Part shown: piece after piece, positions 53,361-61,088 of the stretch
Layout: every line of letters begins with the position of its first letter
Position numbering within the stretch: position 1 is the first letter of the stretch
Assembly: GCF_900636385.1 (NCBI RefSeq)
Contig: NZ_LR134269.1
Location: forward strand, 1,860,001-1,924,000
Reading direction: 5' to 3'
DNA: 64,000 nucleotides
Source: Staphylococcus warneri
GTDB lineage: Bacteria; Bacillota; Bacilli; Staphylococcales; Staphylococcaceae
Notes under the pieces: model-generated
The model's input: only the letters and a program-made list of their open reading frames with translations
Told to the model about the DNA's origin: nothing
Database searches by the model: none
Made by a program: the position numbers and the translations under genes

Positions 53361-53726
53361 TTACTTTTCATTGAACATCTCGTTTAATATATTAATACCT
53401 TGATCATATACTGATTCCATTTCATATACATATAGGTGTATATCATCCTTATTTACGTTTTCACTAATTAGGTACTCCCTAGCTAATAAATAAAACGTTC
53501 TCATAGTAGCAATAAATTCAATATTTAACTTACTATAACCATCATGAATATGACAATAAAAACTGAGATTTACTAATAAATGATCCACCTCATTCAATAA
53601 AATCATTTTCTCATCATTGACATTGCACGACGAATTTTTAAGTAATATTTCATATAGATTCGTAAGTTTCATATAAAGACTTGTCATATTTCCCTTTAAA
53701 AAGCGGAACTCTTTATTTTTATCCAT
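53361..53726 (-). CDS. Protein of unknown function, helical
   Basis: 121-aa predicted all-helical cytosolic protein, with Leu/Tyr-rich amphipathic segments. No motif that I recognise. The ATG is preceded by GGTGGAAATCT, a fair ribosome site. It lies 62 bases from czcD on the same strand and might be cotranscribed with it. Confidence 0.6.
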   Translation of the reverse strand: MDKNKEFRFLKGNMTSLYMKLTNLYEILLKNSSCNVNDEKMILLNEVDHLLVNLSFYCHIHDGYSKLNIEFIATMRTFYLLAREYLISENVNKDDIHLYVYEMESVYDQGINILNEMFNEK

Positions 53727-53788
53727 TAGATTTCCACCTACTCATTTATTGTCATGTTTTTATAATTCTGAGCAAAGATTTTTAATAT

Positions 53789-54733
53789 CTATACTTCTTC
53801 GTATTGTTTAAAATATGCTTCATCTAAATGATTGAGATGTATATTCTCTATTTGCAATGTGACATGTCTTAATCCATATTTATCTTTAAGTAATTTAGAA
53901 ACTTTATTTATTGTTTCATAAGGAGACTTAATATATTCATCACTTAGTACAACGTGAGCACTTAAAGACCTATGATTAGTTGTAATACTCCATAGATGAA
54001 ATTCATGTATATCAATGACCCCTTCTACTGATTTCATGTCTGCCATAATGATATCTGTGTTAAAACCATCAGGCACGCGTTCCATCAATACTTTCCATGC
54101 ATTTTTAATAATTTTAAACCCACCATTAAATATAATTAAAGAAATAATAATACTAATGATTGGATCAATAATATTCCACCCTGTGAAATAAATGATCACT
54201 ACTGCTACGATAACACCTATAGAATTTAATAAATCACCAAAGAAATGCCATAATGCACTTTGGATATTAATATTATCTTCTTTCTTTAAAGACGCTACTA
54301 AAATTAATGTCAAAACAACATTAACGACTAATCCTATGACAGCTATGACAACCATAAGACCACTTTCTACAGGTTTTGGATGAATAATCCTCATAATTCC
54401 TTCATACATAATACCTAGTGAAATCACTATAAGCGCCAAACCATTTAAAAAGGCAACTATAATTTCTAACCTCATAAAACCATAAGTATAATTCTTAGTG
54501 GGTGCTTTACTTGCGAAATATATTGCTACCATAGATAGCGCTAAAGCAAGCACATCACTCAACATATGAAATGAATCTGATAGTAAGGCAAGCGAATTAG
54601 ATACGATCCCTCCTACAAACTCTACTATTGTAAAAAAGAGCGTGATAATTAAAGATAACCATAATGTCGTCTTAGAACTATTTTGAAATTTACGATGTTC
54701 AACATGATGAAAATATTTTGTTTGATTATTCAT
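53789..54733 (-). CDS. czcD: CDF-family zinc/cobalt/cadmium efflux protein CzcD
   Basis: 314-aa cation diffusion facilitator with six helices (LLSDSFHMLSDV in helix 2 and WHFFGDLLNSIG in helix 5 carry the metal-binding D/H residues) and a cytosolic C-terminal domain with VIDIHEFHLWSIT. It exports Zn2+ and related ions in exchange for protons. In S. aureus czrA-czrB is the comparable pair; no ArsR-type repressor is adjacent here. Confidence 0.9.
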   Translation of the reverse strand: MNNQTKYFHHVEHRKFQNSSKTTLWLSLIITLFFTIVEFVGGIVSNSLALLSDSFHMLSDVLALALSMVAIYFASKAPTKNYTYGFMRLEIIVAFLNGLALIVISLGIMYEGIMRIIHPKPVESGLMVVIAVIGLVVNVVLTLILVASLKKEDNINIQSALWHFFGDLLNSIGVIVAVVIIYFTGWNIIDPIISIIISLIIFNGGFKIIKNAWKVLMERVPDGFNTDIIMADMKSVEGVIDIHEFHLWSITTNHRSLSAHVVLSDEYIKSPYETINKVSKLLKDKYGLRHVTLQIENIHLNHLDEAYFKQYEEV

Positions 54734-54790
54734 AGATAGTCTCCTTTGTTAGAAACACATCAATCATATACAGTTTCTTAAGTTATATTT

Positions 54791-54880
54791 TTAATCTTTA
54801 TTTCTTCCCTTCTTATTTTGGCTATATAGGTTCAGTATTATAAAAACAAATACTGGGAAGAAGATAATGAAAAAAGTCAT
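54791..54880 (-). CDS. 29-aa membrane peptide upstream of czcD
   Basis: Open frame with one hydrophobic helix (FFIIFFPVFVFIIL) and a basic tail (NKKGRNKD). AAAGGAG is seven bases upstream of the ATG, the strongest argument for translation. It lies 57 bases before czcD on the same strand. It resembles neither delta-haemolysin nor known type I toxins closely. Confidence 0.45.
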   Translation of the reverse strand: MTFFIIFFPVFVFIILNLYSQNKKGRNKD

Positions 54881-55181
54881 ATCAATTCTCCTTTTACTAG
54901 AATGCAACTCATTAAAATTATTTTTTCATTCTTTCAACTTTATAGTACCAATTGTTCTATATCAATTCAAAATGACACGAATCAATTTATAGTTTCTATT
55001 TTTATATCAGATAAAATTGACTTATATAACAAATTAGTATCTATACAATCTATTATCATTTTAAAATTGATAAAAAGTAATTTAAGTTATCAACCTTTAT
55101 AACTAAAAGTGATTACTAAAAAACCTGTCATAACAGTATTATTAATATATATGTAAATAACAAATAAAGGAGCTATGTTGA

Positions 55182-56183
55182 ATGGAAGAAAACTATAATG
55201 AAGAACAGCAAAGAAAACAATGGGAACAATTTCAAGAATTTCAAAGACAACAAGAAAAGCAAAAGTATGTAAAGTCTAAATCTAAGAAACCATGGATTTG
55301 GGTTGGTGTAGGTTGTCTCGTTTTCTTTATTTTAATTATTATTGGCATTGTTGCATTGACCTTTAGTATGAATGGTGGATTTAAGCATCATGCCACCGGT
55401 ACAAAAAATTATAAAATCGGTGATACAATTAAAAACGGTGATTTAGAAGTTAAAGTTAAATCAATTGAAAATACTAAAGCCGTTGGTCCTTCAATTGCAC
55501 CTACTAATGCGAAAGATACATTTGTTGTTGCAGATGTTTCAATTAAAAATAAGGGAGACAAAGCATTAACAATCGATAGTCAAATGTTTAAATTAAAATC
55601 TGGAGATAAATCATTTGAAGCAGATGCCACTGGTTCAGTATCAGCTAACCAAAGTGATGACGGAAGTATCACCAATTCATTTTTCTTAGAACAAATTAAT
55701 CCTGACAGTACGGCCGAAGGAAAAGTTGTATTCGATGTTTCCGAAAAAGTTGCTAATACTAAAGATAAAAAACTAGAAATCACATCTAGCTTATTCAGCA
55801 CTAAAAGTATAACTGTGGATCTATCAGACGCTAAAACATCTACTAAAGATAAAAAAGATGATGATGCTACTAACGACGAAAGTACTTCATCTACCACATC
55901 AGGTTCATCGGATGACACTTCATCAAGTAATACCGGTAATTCAACTTCATCATCTGCATCACCTTCATCAAACACTGGCAGTCATCAAGACGCTAGTAGT
56001 AGTTCGTCAAAAGCAACACCATCTAAAGAAGATTCATCATCTTCTGCACCTAAAGAAAGTGAACCTCAAGAGTCAAAATCAGCTATACCAAATAGTGAAA
56101 ATACACCAAAACCATCTAATAACACTTCATCAAATAGTGCGCCTTCGAGTGCACCTAGTGACAGTAGTTCAAAGTCAGAATAA
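55182..56183 (+). CDS. DUF4352 surface protein with Ser-rich tail
   Basis: 333-aa protein. Residues 1-35 are Glu/Gln/Lys-rich and cytosolic, a transmembrane helix spans ~37-63, and a DUF4352 Ig-like domain spans ~75-215 (GDTIKNGDLEVKVKSIE, TFVVADVSIKNKGDKAL). A low-complexity Ser/Thr/Asp/Lys/Pro tail to residue 333 could span the cell wall. No LPxTG is present. Function unknown; the tail could be glycosylated or act as a wall spacer. Confidence 0.8.
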   Translation: MEENYNEEQQRKQWEQFQEFQRQQEKQKYVKSKSKKPWIWVGVGCLVFFILIIIGIVALTFSMNGGFKHHATGTKNYKIGDTIKNGDLEVKVKSIENTKAVGPSIAPTNAKDTFVVADVSIKNKGDKALTIDSQMFKLKSGDKSFEADATGSVSANQSDDGSITNSFFLEQINPDSTAEGKVVFDVSEKVANTKDKKLEITSSLFSTKSITVDLSDAKTSTKDKKDDDATNDESTSSTTSGSSDDTSSSNTGNSTSSSASPSSNTGSHQDASSSSSKATPSKEDSSSSAPKESEPQESKSAIPNSENTPKPSNNTSSNSAPSSAPSDSSSKSE

Positions 56184-56231
56184 AATATTAACATTGTCAT
56201 CTCATTAAAAGATAAATACGTATCATTTCAT

Positions 56232-56259
56232 TGCCACTCATATTCGGAGTGGCATTTTT
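56232..56259 (+). terminator. Terminator of DUF4352 gene
   Basis: Stem TGCCACTC / GAGTGGCA plus T5. Confidence 0.85.
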
Positions 56260-56382
56260 ATATTTTGAAATATTACCTTGATATGATATTGCTTTAAATT
56301 TGATATCGCTATACGTTAGAATGACACCACAATGTCACTAATTACATTGTAGCCAAATAATATAAATGAAGGAGATTGAGAA

Positions 56383-56886
56383 ATGAAGAAACCCTTTTTT
56401 ATTTTATTATCAAGTTGTTTAATTTTAGGCGCTTGTGGCAACCATGATTCTGAACATAAAGAAGAACATAAAAAAATTGAACATAAAAAGTCAAATGACT
56501 CTAAAAAAGACAAAGAGAAGTCTAAAAACAAACGTTCAAACGATCCTAAGAAAGATAATATCAAAGATTATGACGAAGAGAAGAAAGAGTCAAAAAAAGA
56601 TAAGGATAAAAAGAAAGATAAAGCTAAAAAACAATCTTCATCTCAAAGTAAACCTAAACATAATAAACAATCATCTACTCAAAATAACGGGCAAAATGCA
56701 CAACAAGGAAGCCAATCCCAACAGTCTAATGGTCAAAATCAACAACAATCACAATATCAGCAACCGCAACAGTCTAATGGCCAAAATCAACAACAATCGC
56801 AATCTCAACAACCTCAACAATCCACTGGACAGAATACACAACAACCACAATCTAGTGGTCAGAACACAATGCCCGCTTCAAATTAA
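56383..56886 (+). CDS. Gln/Ser/Asn-repeat lipoprotein
   Basis: 167-aa lipoprotein with lipobox LGAC (Cys 18). After it come a Lys/Asp/Glu-rich segment (19-85) and a Gln/Asn/Ser-rich repeat region. The ribosome site GGAG is present. The signal region and the HDSEH-type start of the mature part recall the lipoprotein at 51964. Likely disordered outside the cell surface; function unknown. Confidence 0.78.
   Translation: MKKPFFILLSSCLILGACGNHDSEHKEEHKKIEHKKSNDSKKDKEKSKNKRSNDPKKDNIKDYDEEKKESKKDKDKKKDKAKKQSSSQSKPKHNKQSSTQNNGQNAQQGSQSQQSNGQNQQQSQYQQPQQSNGQNQQQSQSQQPQQSTGQNTQQPQSSGQNTMPASN
56719..56850 (+). repeat. 48-base tandem repeat encoding a 16-residue unit
   Basis: Two full units QQSNGQNQQQSQ(Y/S)QQP (residues 113-128 and 129-144) and a partial, diverged third (145-156). 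Such in-frame repeats can change copy number by slippage. Confidence 0.85.
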
Positions 56887-56944
56887 CTATAGTTAAAACA
56901 TAGTAATCCGAACTAACTATATAATATTGAAACTATGATTCAAG

Positions 56945-56979
56945 TCCCGCTTTCCTAACATATTAGGAGTGGGATTTTT
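56945..56979 (+). terminator. Terminator of repeat lipoprotein gene
   Basis: Stem TCCCgCT..CCT / AGG..AGtGGGA followed by T5. Confidence 0.8.
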
Positions 56980-57081
56980 GATTTTCCAAAAATATAAATA
57001 TTAGTGTGAAAATAACCCACAATTCTAGGAATTGCAGGTTAAGTCATCCGCTTAAATTCTAATTTTATTATCGACAAGTCT

Positions 57082-57195
57082 TTACTTCTTTAATGATTTA
57101 AAACCTCTTTTAACATCTCTGATTAAACCACTAGATCCTAACCAATTAGAAATCGTTGCCATGATAAATGCAATCATTTTACCTATCAAATCCAT
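57082..57195 (-). CDS. 37-aa cationic amphipathic peptide
   Basis: Open frame starting MDLIGKMIAF, with a hydrophobic first half (to ~NWLG, residues 17-20) and a basic second half ending KRGFKSLKK. GGAGG lies eight bases before the ATG. An overlapping ATG four bases upstream opens a five-codon frame and stops. Charge and layout are those of membrane-active peptides (leaderless bacteriocin, modulin or type I toxin), but the sequence matches none that I remember. No peptide exporter is adjacent. Confidence 0.55.
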   Translation of the reverse strand: MDLIGKMIAFIMATISNWLGSSGLIRDVKRGFKSLKK

Positions 57196-57357
57196 ACATA
57201 TGACCTCCATAGGCTTTTAATAATAATTACCACGAAATAATAGTAATGTAACATAAAACAATCCTATTCTAATATTAAAAAATCTCTAACATATAACTTA
57301 TATGTATTGTTCTTTTATCTTTCAAACGAAATTACATATCATTATGCAATATTAAAT

Positions 57358-57391
57358 AAGGTGTCCTTTCATTTTCAAAGGACACCTTATT
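57358..57391 (-). terminator. Terminator of the aldo-keto reductase gene
   Basis: Stem AAGGTGTCCTTT / AAAGGACACCTT. Confidence 0.85.
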
Positions 57392-57393
57392 TT

Positions 57394-58278
57394 TTACTTT
57401 TTACCAAAACTTCGAATATTTCTTATTACTTTACTTACCCGACGCCACCACAAATTATGTCTTTCTTTCACCTTACTTAAAGTAATCATATCTTCCTCTA
57501 AGATAACAAAATCAAGATTTGCATTTTCTTTCATATGAACAGGATTGGTACTTCTTGGAAGTGGTAAAACACCAATTTGCAAGTCATATCGAATAGATAA
57601 TTGTGGTACAGATACGCCATATTTATCAGCAACGCGTTTAACAACCGGATCGTTTATCAGTTTGCCTGTGGCATTAGGTGAATAAGCCATAATCAAAATA
57701 TCATGCTTTTCACAGTATTCCATAATATCCCTAGGTGTAAGTCCAATATGTACTTCAACTTGATTAACTGCAGGTTTAATCTTCCCGTTCTTCAGAATAT
57801 TTTCTAAGTCTGCTATTTCAAAGTTAGAAACACCAATAGAACGAATCTTACCTTCTTCTACAGCTTCTTCCATTGCTTTCCATACTGCAAGATTTTCATC
57901 AAAATATGGCTTAGGACTACCTACAAGAAGTTCTCTCCAAGGTTTCGGCGAATGAATTAATACTTGATCAATTACTCCAATACCCAATCTTTCAATAGAA
58001 TTCTCAATACAAGCTTTAGCGCCTTCATAGGTTTTTACCTCTGGCGGAATCTTTGTAGTGACAAAAATATCTTCTCTTAGAATACTAGATTCACGAATTG
58101 CCTCACCTACACCTTCTTCATTTTCATAATGAATAGCAGTATCAATATGACGATAGCCTATTTCAAGCGCCTCTTTCACTGCTAATATCACATTTTCATT
58201 AGAAATTTGCCATGTTCCAAAAGCAATTTTTGGCACTTCTAATTGGTTATTTAGTGTATATTTTTCTTGTAATACCAT
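57394..58278 (-). CDS. Aldo-keto reductase
   Basis: 294-aa NADPH-dependent TIM-barrel reductase. The catalytic Tyr is in DTAIHYENEEGVGEA, Lys in TTKIPPE, His in LIHSPKPW, and the cofactor end is LPLPRSTNPVHMKEN. I start at 58278, behind AAGGAGG, not at the frame opening 33 bases earlier. The TetR gene upstream on the same strand, with a 152-base gap, is a likely regulator. Confidence 0.86.
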   Translation of the reverse strand: MVLQEKYTLNNQLEVPKIAFGTWQISNENVILAVKEALEIGYRHIDTAIHYENEEGVGEAIRESSILREDIFVTTKIPPEVKTYEGAKACIENSIERLGIGVIDQVLIHSPKPWRELLVGSPKPYFDENLAVWKAMEEAVEEGKIRSIGVSNFEIADLENILKNGKIKPAVNQVEVHIGLTPRDIMEYCEKHDILIMAYSPNATGKLINDPVVKRVADKYGVSVPQLSIRYDLQIGVLPLPRSTNPVHMKENANLDFVILEEDMITLSKVKERHNLWWRRVSKVIRNIRSFGKK

Positions 58279-58430
58279 AAATATCTTCCTCCTTGATTTG
58301 TCTCGTTTCATTTCTGTATTTTCTTTGCATTAATGCTATATTTCAATGTCGCATTGATAGAGAGAAAGAATCTGTCACTAATTTTTCAACTAAATGGTAT
58401 TCTTCATTTCACCAAACAACTGATTTATAA

Positions 58431-59003
58431 CTACTGTATCCCACCTATTAAATAACGTAGTGCCTCCATTGCCTCTTCTTTATCCATCTGATTTTTGCGA
58501 ATAAAACTCCAGTCCAAAATCATATGAATGGTGTTGGCATAATGTTCTGACATCTGATCATATGATAATTGATACTTTTTAGAAGGTGGACAAGTTACTA
58601 GAATAGTATAAATCTGTTGCCTAATATATTTTCTTAACGATTCAGCAAATCGGCCATCATTAGTATTATGCGTCATAATTTTTGCAATATTATCTCTGTA
58701 TCCATTTAAATAGTCGTAACATCGCTCAAATAGTATATAAGGTCTTTTTTCTGGCGTAAGTGAATCATAATTGTCAACGACCATATCACTAGCTATTCTT
58801 TGCCAACAATAATTTAAAAGATCATTAATATCATCAAAATAATTATAAAAGGTTGCTCTTGGATAGTTGGCTTTCTCACACAACTCATTAATGGTAATTT
58901 TCTCCAATGGTTTAGTTTTCAATGTCCAAAAGAGTATTTTAGCAAATTCTTTTAATGTTCGTTCTGCAAACTTAGTCATCTTTTTATTTGTATCGTATTT
59001 CAT
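58431..59003 (-). CDS. TetR/AcrR-family regulator
   Basis: 190-aa repressor-like protein. The helix-turn-helix is ITINELCEKANYPRATFYNYFDD at about residues 37-59, described by its ends ITINELCEKA and ATFYNYF. The C-terminal ligand domain is of the TetR_C type with a hydrophobic core. Probably controls itself and the aldo-keto reductase downstream. Confidence 0.85.
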   Translation of the reverse strand: MKYDTNKKMTKFAERTLKEFAKILFWTLKTKPLEKITINELCEKANYPRATFYNYFDDINDLLNYCWQRIASDMVVDNYDSLTPEKRPYILFERCYDYLNGYRDNIAKIMTHNTNDGRFAESLRKYIRQQIYTILVTCPPSKKYQLSYDQMSEHYANTIHMILDWSFIRKNQMDKEEAMEALRYLIGGIQ

Positions 59004-59167
59004 TTATTCAAGTACTTTCCTTTTTATAATCGTCTGATATCTATTTGTATGATACCGTCTACCATTTAGTAATACAAGCACCACCTTGTTAAATTCGTCT
59101 ATCCTTTTGCAGATTATAAGATATGTCTATCTATGTGTTTTCATAAAAGTTTTCTATAAAACAATAA

Positions 59168-59193
59168 AAAAGCTACCATTGAAGGTAACTTTT
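59168..59193 (-). terminator. Terminator of the small membrane-protein cluster
   Basis: Stem AAAAGCTACC / GGTAaCTTTT with a T run on the minus strand. Confidence 0.75.
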
Positions 59194-59210
59194 CAATAAT
59201 AATATAAGTT

Positions 59211-59426
59211 CTATTTTAAATATGATAAATATATTGCTATTACCACTAATACTAATGCAATTACACCATGTCCAAACATATTAATTTTAATTTGCGTTTT
59301 ATTCAAGCTCTGTCCCCTATTCATACGCTTATAATTTAATTGATATAAAAATGTCCAAAACGTTGCATATATTAATATAAATAATAATCCTAAAATTATT
59401 GCTACATATATACTAATATTAATCAT
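59211..59426 (-). CDS. Small membrane protein, cluster gene 4
   Basis: 71-aa protein with two helices (about 5-27 and 50-69) and a basic loop (YKRMNRGQSLNKTQIK). Last of four same-strand genes. Its start is uncertain: the ATG at 59426 touches AAAGG and no later in-frame ATG is near. The upstream AAAGGATGATTA is identical to that of the 85-aa gene, hinting at duplication. Unknown family. Confidence 0.55.
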   Translation of the reverse strand: MINISIYVAIILGLLFILIYATFWTFLYQLNYKRMNRGQSLNKTQIKINMFGHGVIALVLVVIAIYLSYLK

Positions 59427-59473
59427 CCTTTATATTATGAAGTGATATTACATTCAATAAACAATATAAGAGT

Positions 59474-59656
59474 TCACCTATTTTGCTTGGCGTTAATAAT
59501 AATAGACGCTATTCCTAAACAAAATAAAAAGAAAATCATCAAATAAACAGCCATATTATCCGTCTTGATATAAAATTTAAACAGTATAAATGATAATAAC
59601 GCGATAATAAAGTAAACAGGAATAAAAGTTTTTTTCCAAAATAATGAATCTTTCAT
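59474..59656 (-). CDS. Small membrane protein, cluster gene 3
   Basis: 60-aa protein with two helices (about 11-28 and 35-54). GAAGGGAA precedes the ATG. It lies 24 bases after the 85-aa gene and 47 before the 71-aa gene. Unknown family. Confidence 0.58.
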   Translation of the reverse strand: MKDSLFWKKTFIPVYFIIALLSFILFKFYIKTDNMAVYLMIFFLFCLGIASIIINAKQNR

Positions 59657-59680
59657 AAAATTCCCTTCTTATACAAAGTA

Positions 59681-59938
59681 TTAATCTTCAGATGAATCGC
59701 CCATTAATTGATATATAACATATACCACAACAACAATAATCGTAAGCAAGTCAAACGAATGTATAAATGCATCGCCAAATGAATGATCTAACCAAAAGAA
59801 ACGAATTAAGAATAACAAAATTGATTGAAATAAAATAGCAAAAAAAATATTAATTATGGATTTAGCTAATATAAAATTATATACAATATATATTATTCCT
59901 AATATGGTAACAGCCCACATTAATATATGAGGTAGCAT
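59681..59938 (-). CDS. Small membrane protein, cluster gene 2
   Basis: 85-aa protein with three helices (about 5-22, 27-47, 62-78) and an acidic end GDSSED. AAAGGATG precedes the ATG. Unknown family. Confidence 0.6.
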   Translation of the reverse strand: MLPHILMWAVTILGIIYIVYNFILAKSIINIFFAILFQSILLFLIRFFWLDHSFGDAFIHSFDLLTIIVVVVYVIYQLMGDSSED

Positions 59939-60008
59939 CTAATCATCCTTTAATAAGCGTTATAACAGAGTCATAATAATGAATTGTTTAGCTCAATGCT
60001 CTACGAAT

Positions 60009-60197
60009 TCAATTATTTTTATTAAATTGAGCATGAATATAAATTAATAAAATACCAATCAATATAAACATCAAATGTCCTATTACACTAAAAATTTTAG
60101 ATTGATTCAAATTTAATAAATTAAAAACAATTGGTTGCAATATGATTAACAATAATAGAAACATACCTAATTTTATTGAAGTAAAATACTTTGCCAT
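60009..60197 (-). CDS. Small membrane protein, cluster gene 1
   Basis: 62-aa protein with two helices (about 9-29 and 36-56). AGAAGGTG precedes the ATG. First gene of the cluster; 70 bases separate it from gene 2 with no hairpin. Unknown family. Confidence 0.58.
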   Translation of the reverse strand: MAKYFTSIKLGMFLLLLIILQPIVFNLLNLNQSKIFSVIGHLMFILIGILLIYIHAQFNKNN

Positions 60198-60440
60198 ATT
60201 CGCACCTTCTTTTATAAAAACATTAACAAACTTTAGTTATTTCGTCATTAAAGTGATGAAGTTAAATTATTCAATGATGCTTTTAATATTTCATAACCAT
60301 TAATATAAATGTTCTCTTTTTAACACTTATGTATTAGAATTGGACACTTAAGAAATCCAAAACAACTCTATATGAATTACTCTAAACTGAAAATATAGTC
60401 CAATTGCAAGATAAAACTATATATTTAGGAGTGAATAATC

Positions 60441-60794
60441 GTGTTCGAAAATAAAGATGATATTACATTACTTTATCAAGCTATTTCAGAACTAGCTGAA
60501 ATCATAGGTCACCATCCTTACAACACAAAATCAATTAGCCTTTTATGTTTGGATTTAGGTATAACACTCGAAGAATATCAAAAAGTACTGATAGCATTCT
60601 TAAAATTAGCACATAGTAAAAATACAGAAGAAATGGAAATAAATGATTTTAAAAAGATATTAATTCAGTTTATTGAAAAATATGATGACCTTACGGATTC
60701 TCAAACATTAAGATTTATTGAAGGCTATGCACGTAACTATATTCCCGAACTACTGCCATACGCCGAGAAACTTTATCTCGAAATACGCGTATAA
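60441..60794 (+). CDS. Protein of unknown function, GTG start (DUF1878-like?)
   Basis: 117-aa predicted helical, acidic protein. TTAGGAG lies nine bases before the GTG. I recall a DUF1878-type helical family with this size and layout but cannot confirm it from motifs. It is the last chromosomal gene before the attachment site of the integrated element. Confidence 0.6.
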   Translation: MFENKDDITLLYQAISELAEIIGHHPYNTKSISLLCLDLGITLEEYQKVLIAFLKLAHSKNTEEMEINDFKKILIQFIEKYDDLTDSQTLRFIEGYARNYIPELLPYAEKLYLEIRV

Positions 60795-60878
60795 CTAAAT
60801 TGAAATTGATTGGTGCAATACACCATTTTAGAACCAAATCAAAAAAGCCCACAACCACATGGGTTACAGGCTATATAA

Positions 60879-60894
60879 TGGAGACGGTGGGAGT
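60879..60894 (-). mobile_element. Distal attachment site: copy of the tmRNA (ssrA) 3' end
   Basis: Minus-strand ACTCCCACCGTCTCCA equals the T-arm/acceptor end of staphylococcal tmRNA, but the adjoining tmRNA body (expected CGAACCC on the right) is absent. One class of SaPI islands uses the nearly identical core TCCCGCCGTCTCCAT, from memory. Chromosome lies to the left; the element runs right to beyond the window. Confidence 0.82.
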
Positions 60895-60900
60895 TCATTA

Positions 60901-61017
60901 ATGCGTATATATTTGTATAAAAATCGCTATAAGTATTGTCATAGCAAAGTTTACATTGTCTATTCAGTTGTGTGTAAAATGTTAAATTTGAAAAACACAA
61001 GATATTTGGGGCAATGA
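60901..61017 (+). CDS. Doubtful 38-aa frame starting at the attachment site
   Basis: Open frame MRIYLYKNRYKYCHSK..., with GTGGGAG of the att core acting as a possible ribosome site seven bases upstream. Basic and Tyr-rich. The length is short enough for chance, and no promoter is seen. Confidence 0.2.
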   Translation: MRIYLYKNRYKYCHSKVYIVYSVVCKMLNLKNTRYLGQ

Positions 61018-61088
61018 ATAGGTCTGATTATACTACTGTTCATACTCTTGCTCTTTATTTCAAAATTATGCCCTTTTTCGCCCTTAAA

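Noticed and set aside
54902-55102. 66-codon plus-strand frame between czcD and the DUF4352 gene
   Set aside because: No ribosome site; composition like the surrounding A+T-rich spacer. The opposite strand has the better small frame.
55580-55975. 131-codon minus-strand frame in the DUF4352 gene
   Set aside because: Produced by the repetitive Ser/Asp codons read backwards; no ribosome site.
56435-56896. 153-codon frame overlapping the repeat lipoprotein
   Set aside because: Alternative frame of the Lys/Gln repeats; the lipobox frame has the ribosome site and signal peptide.
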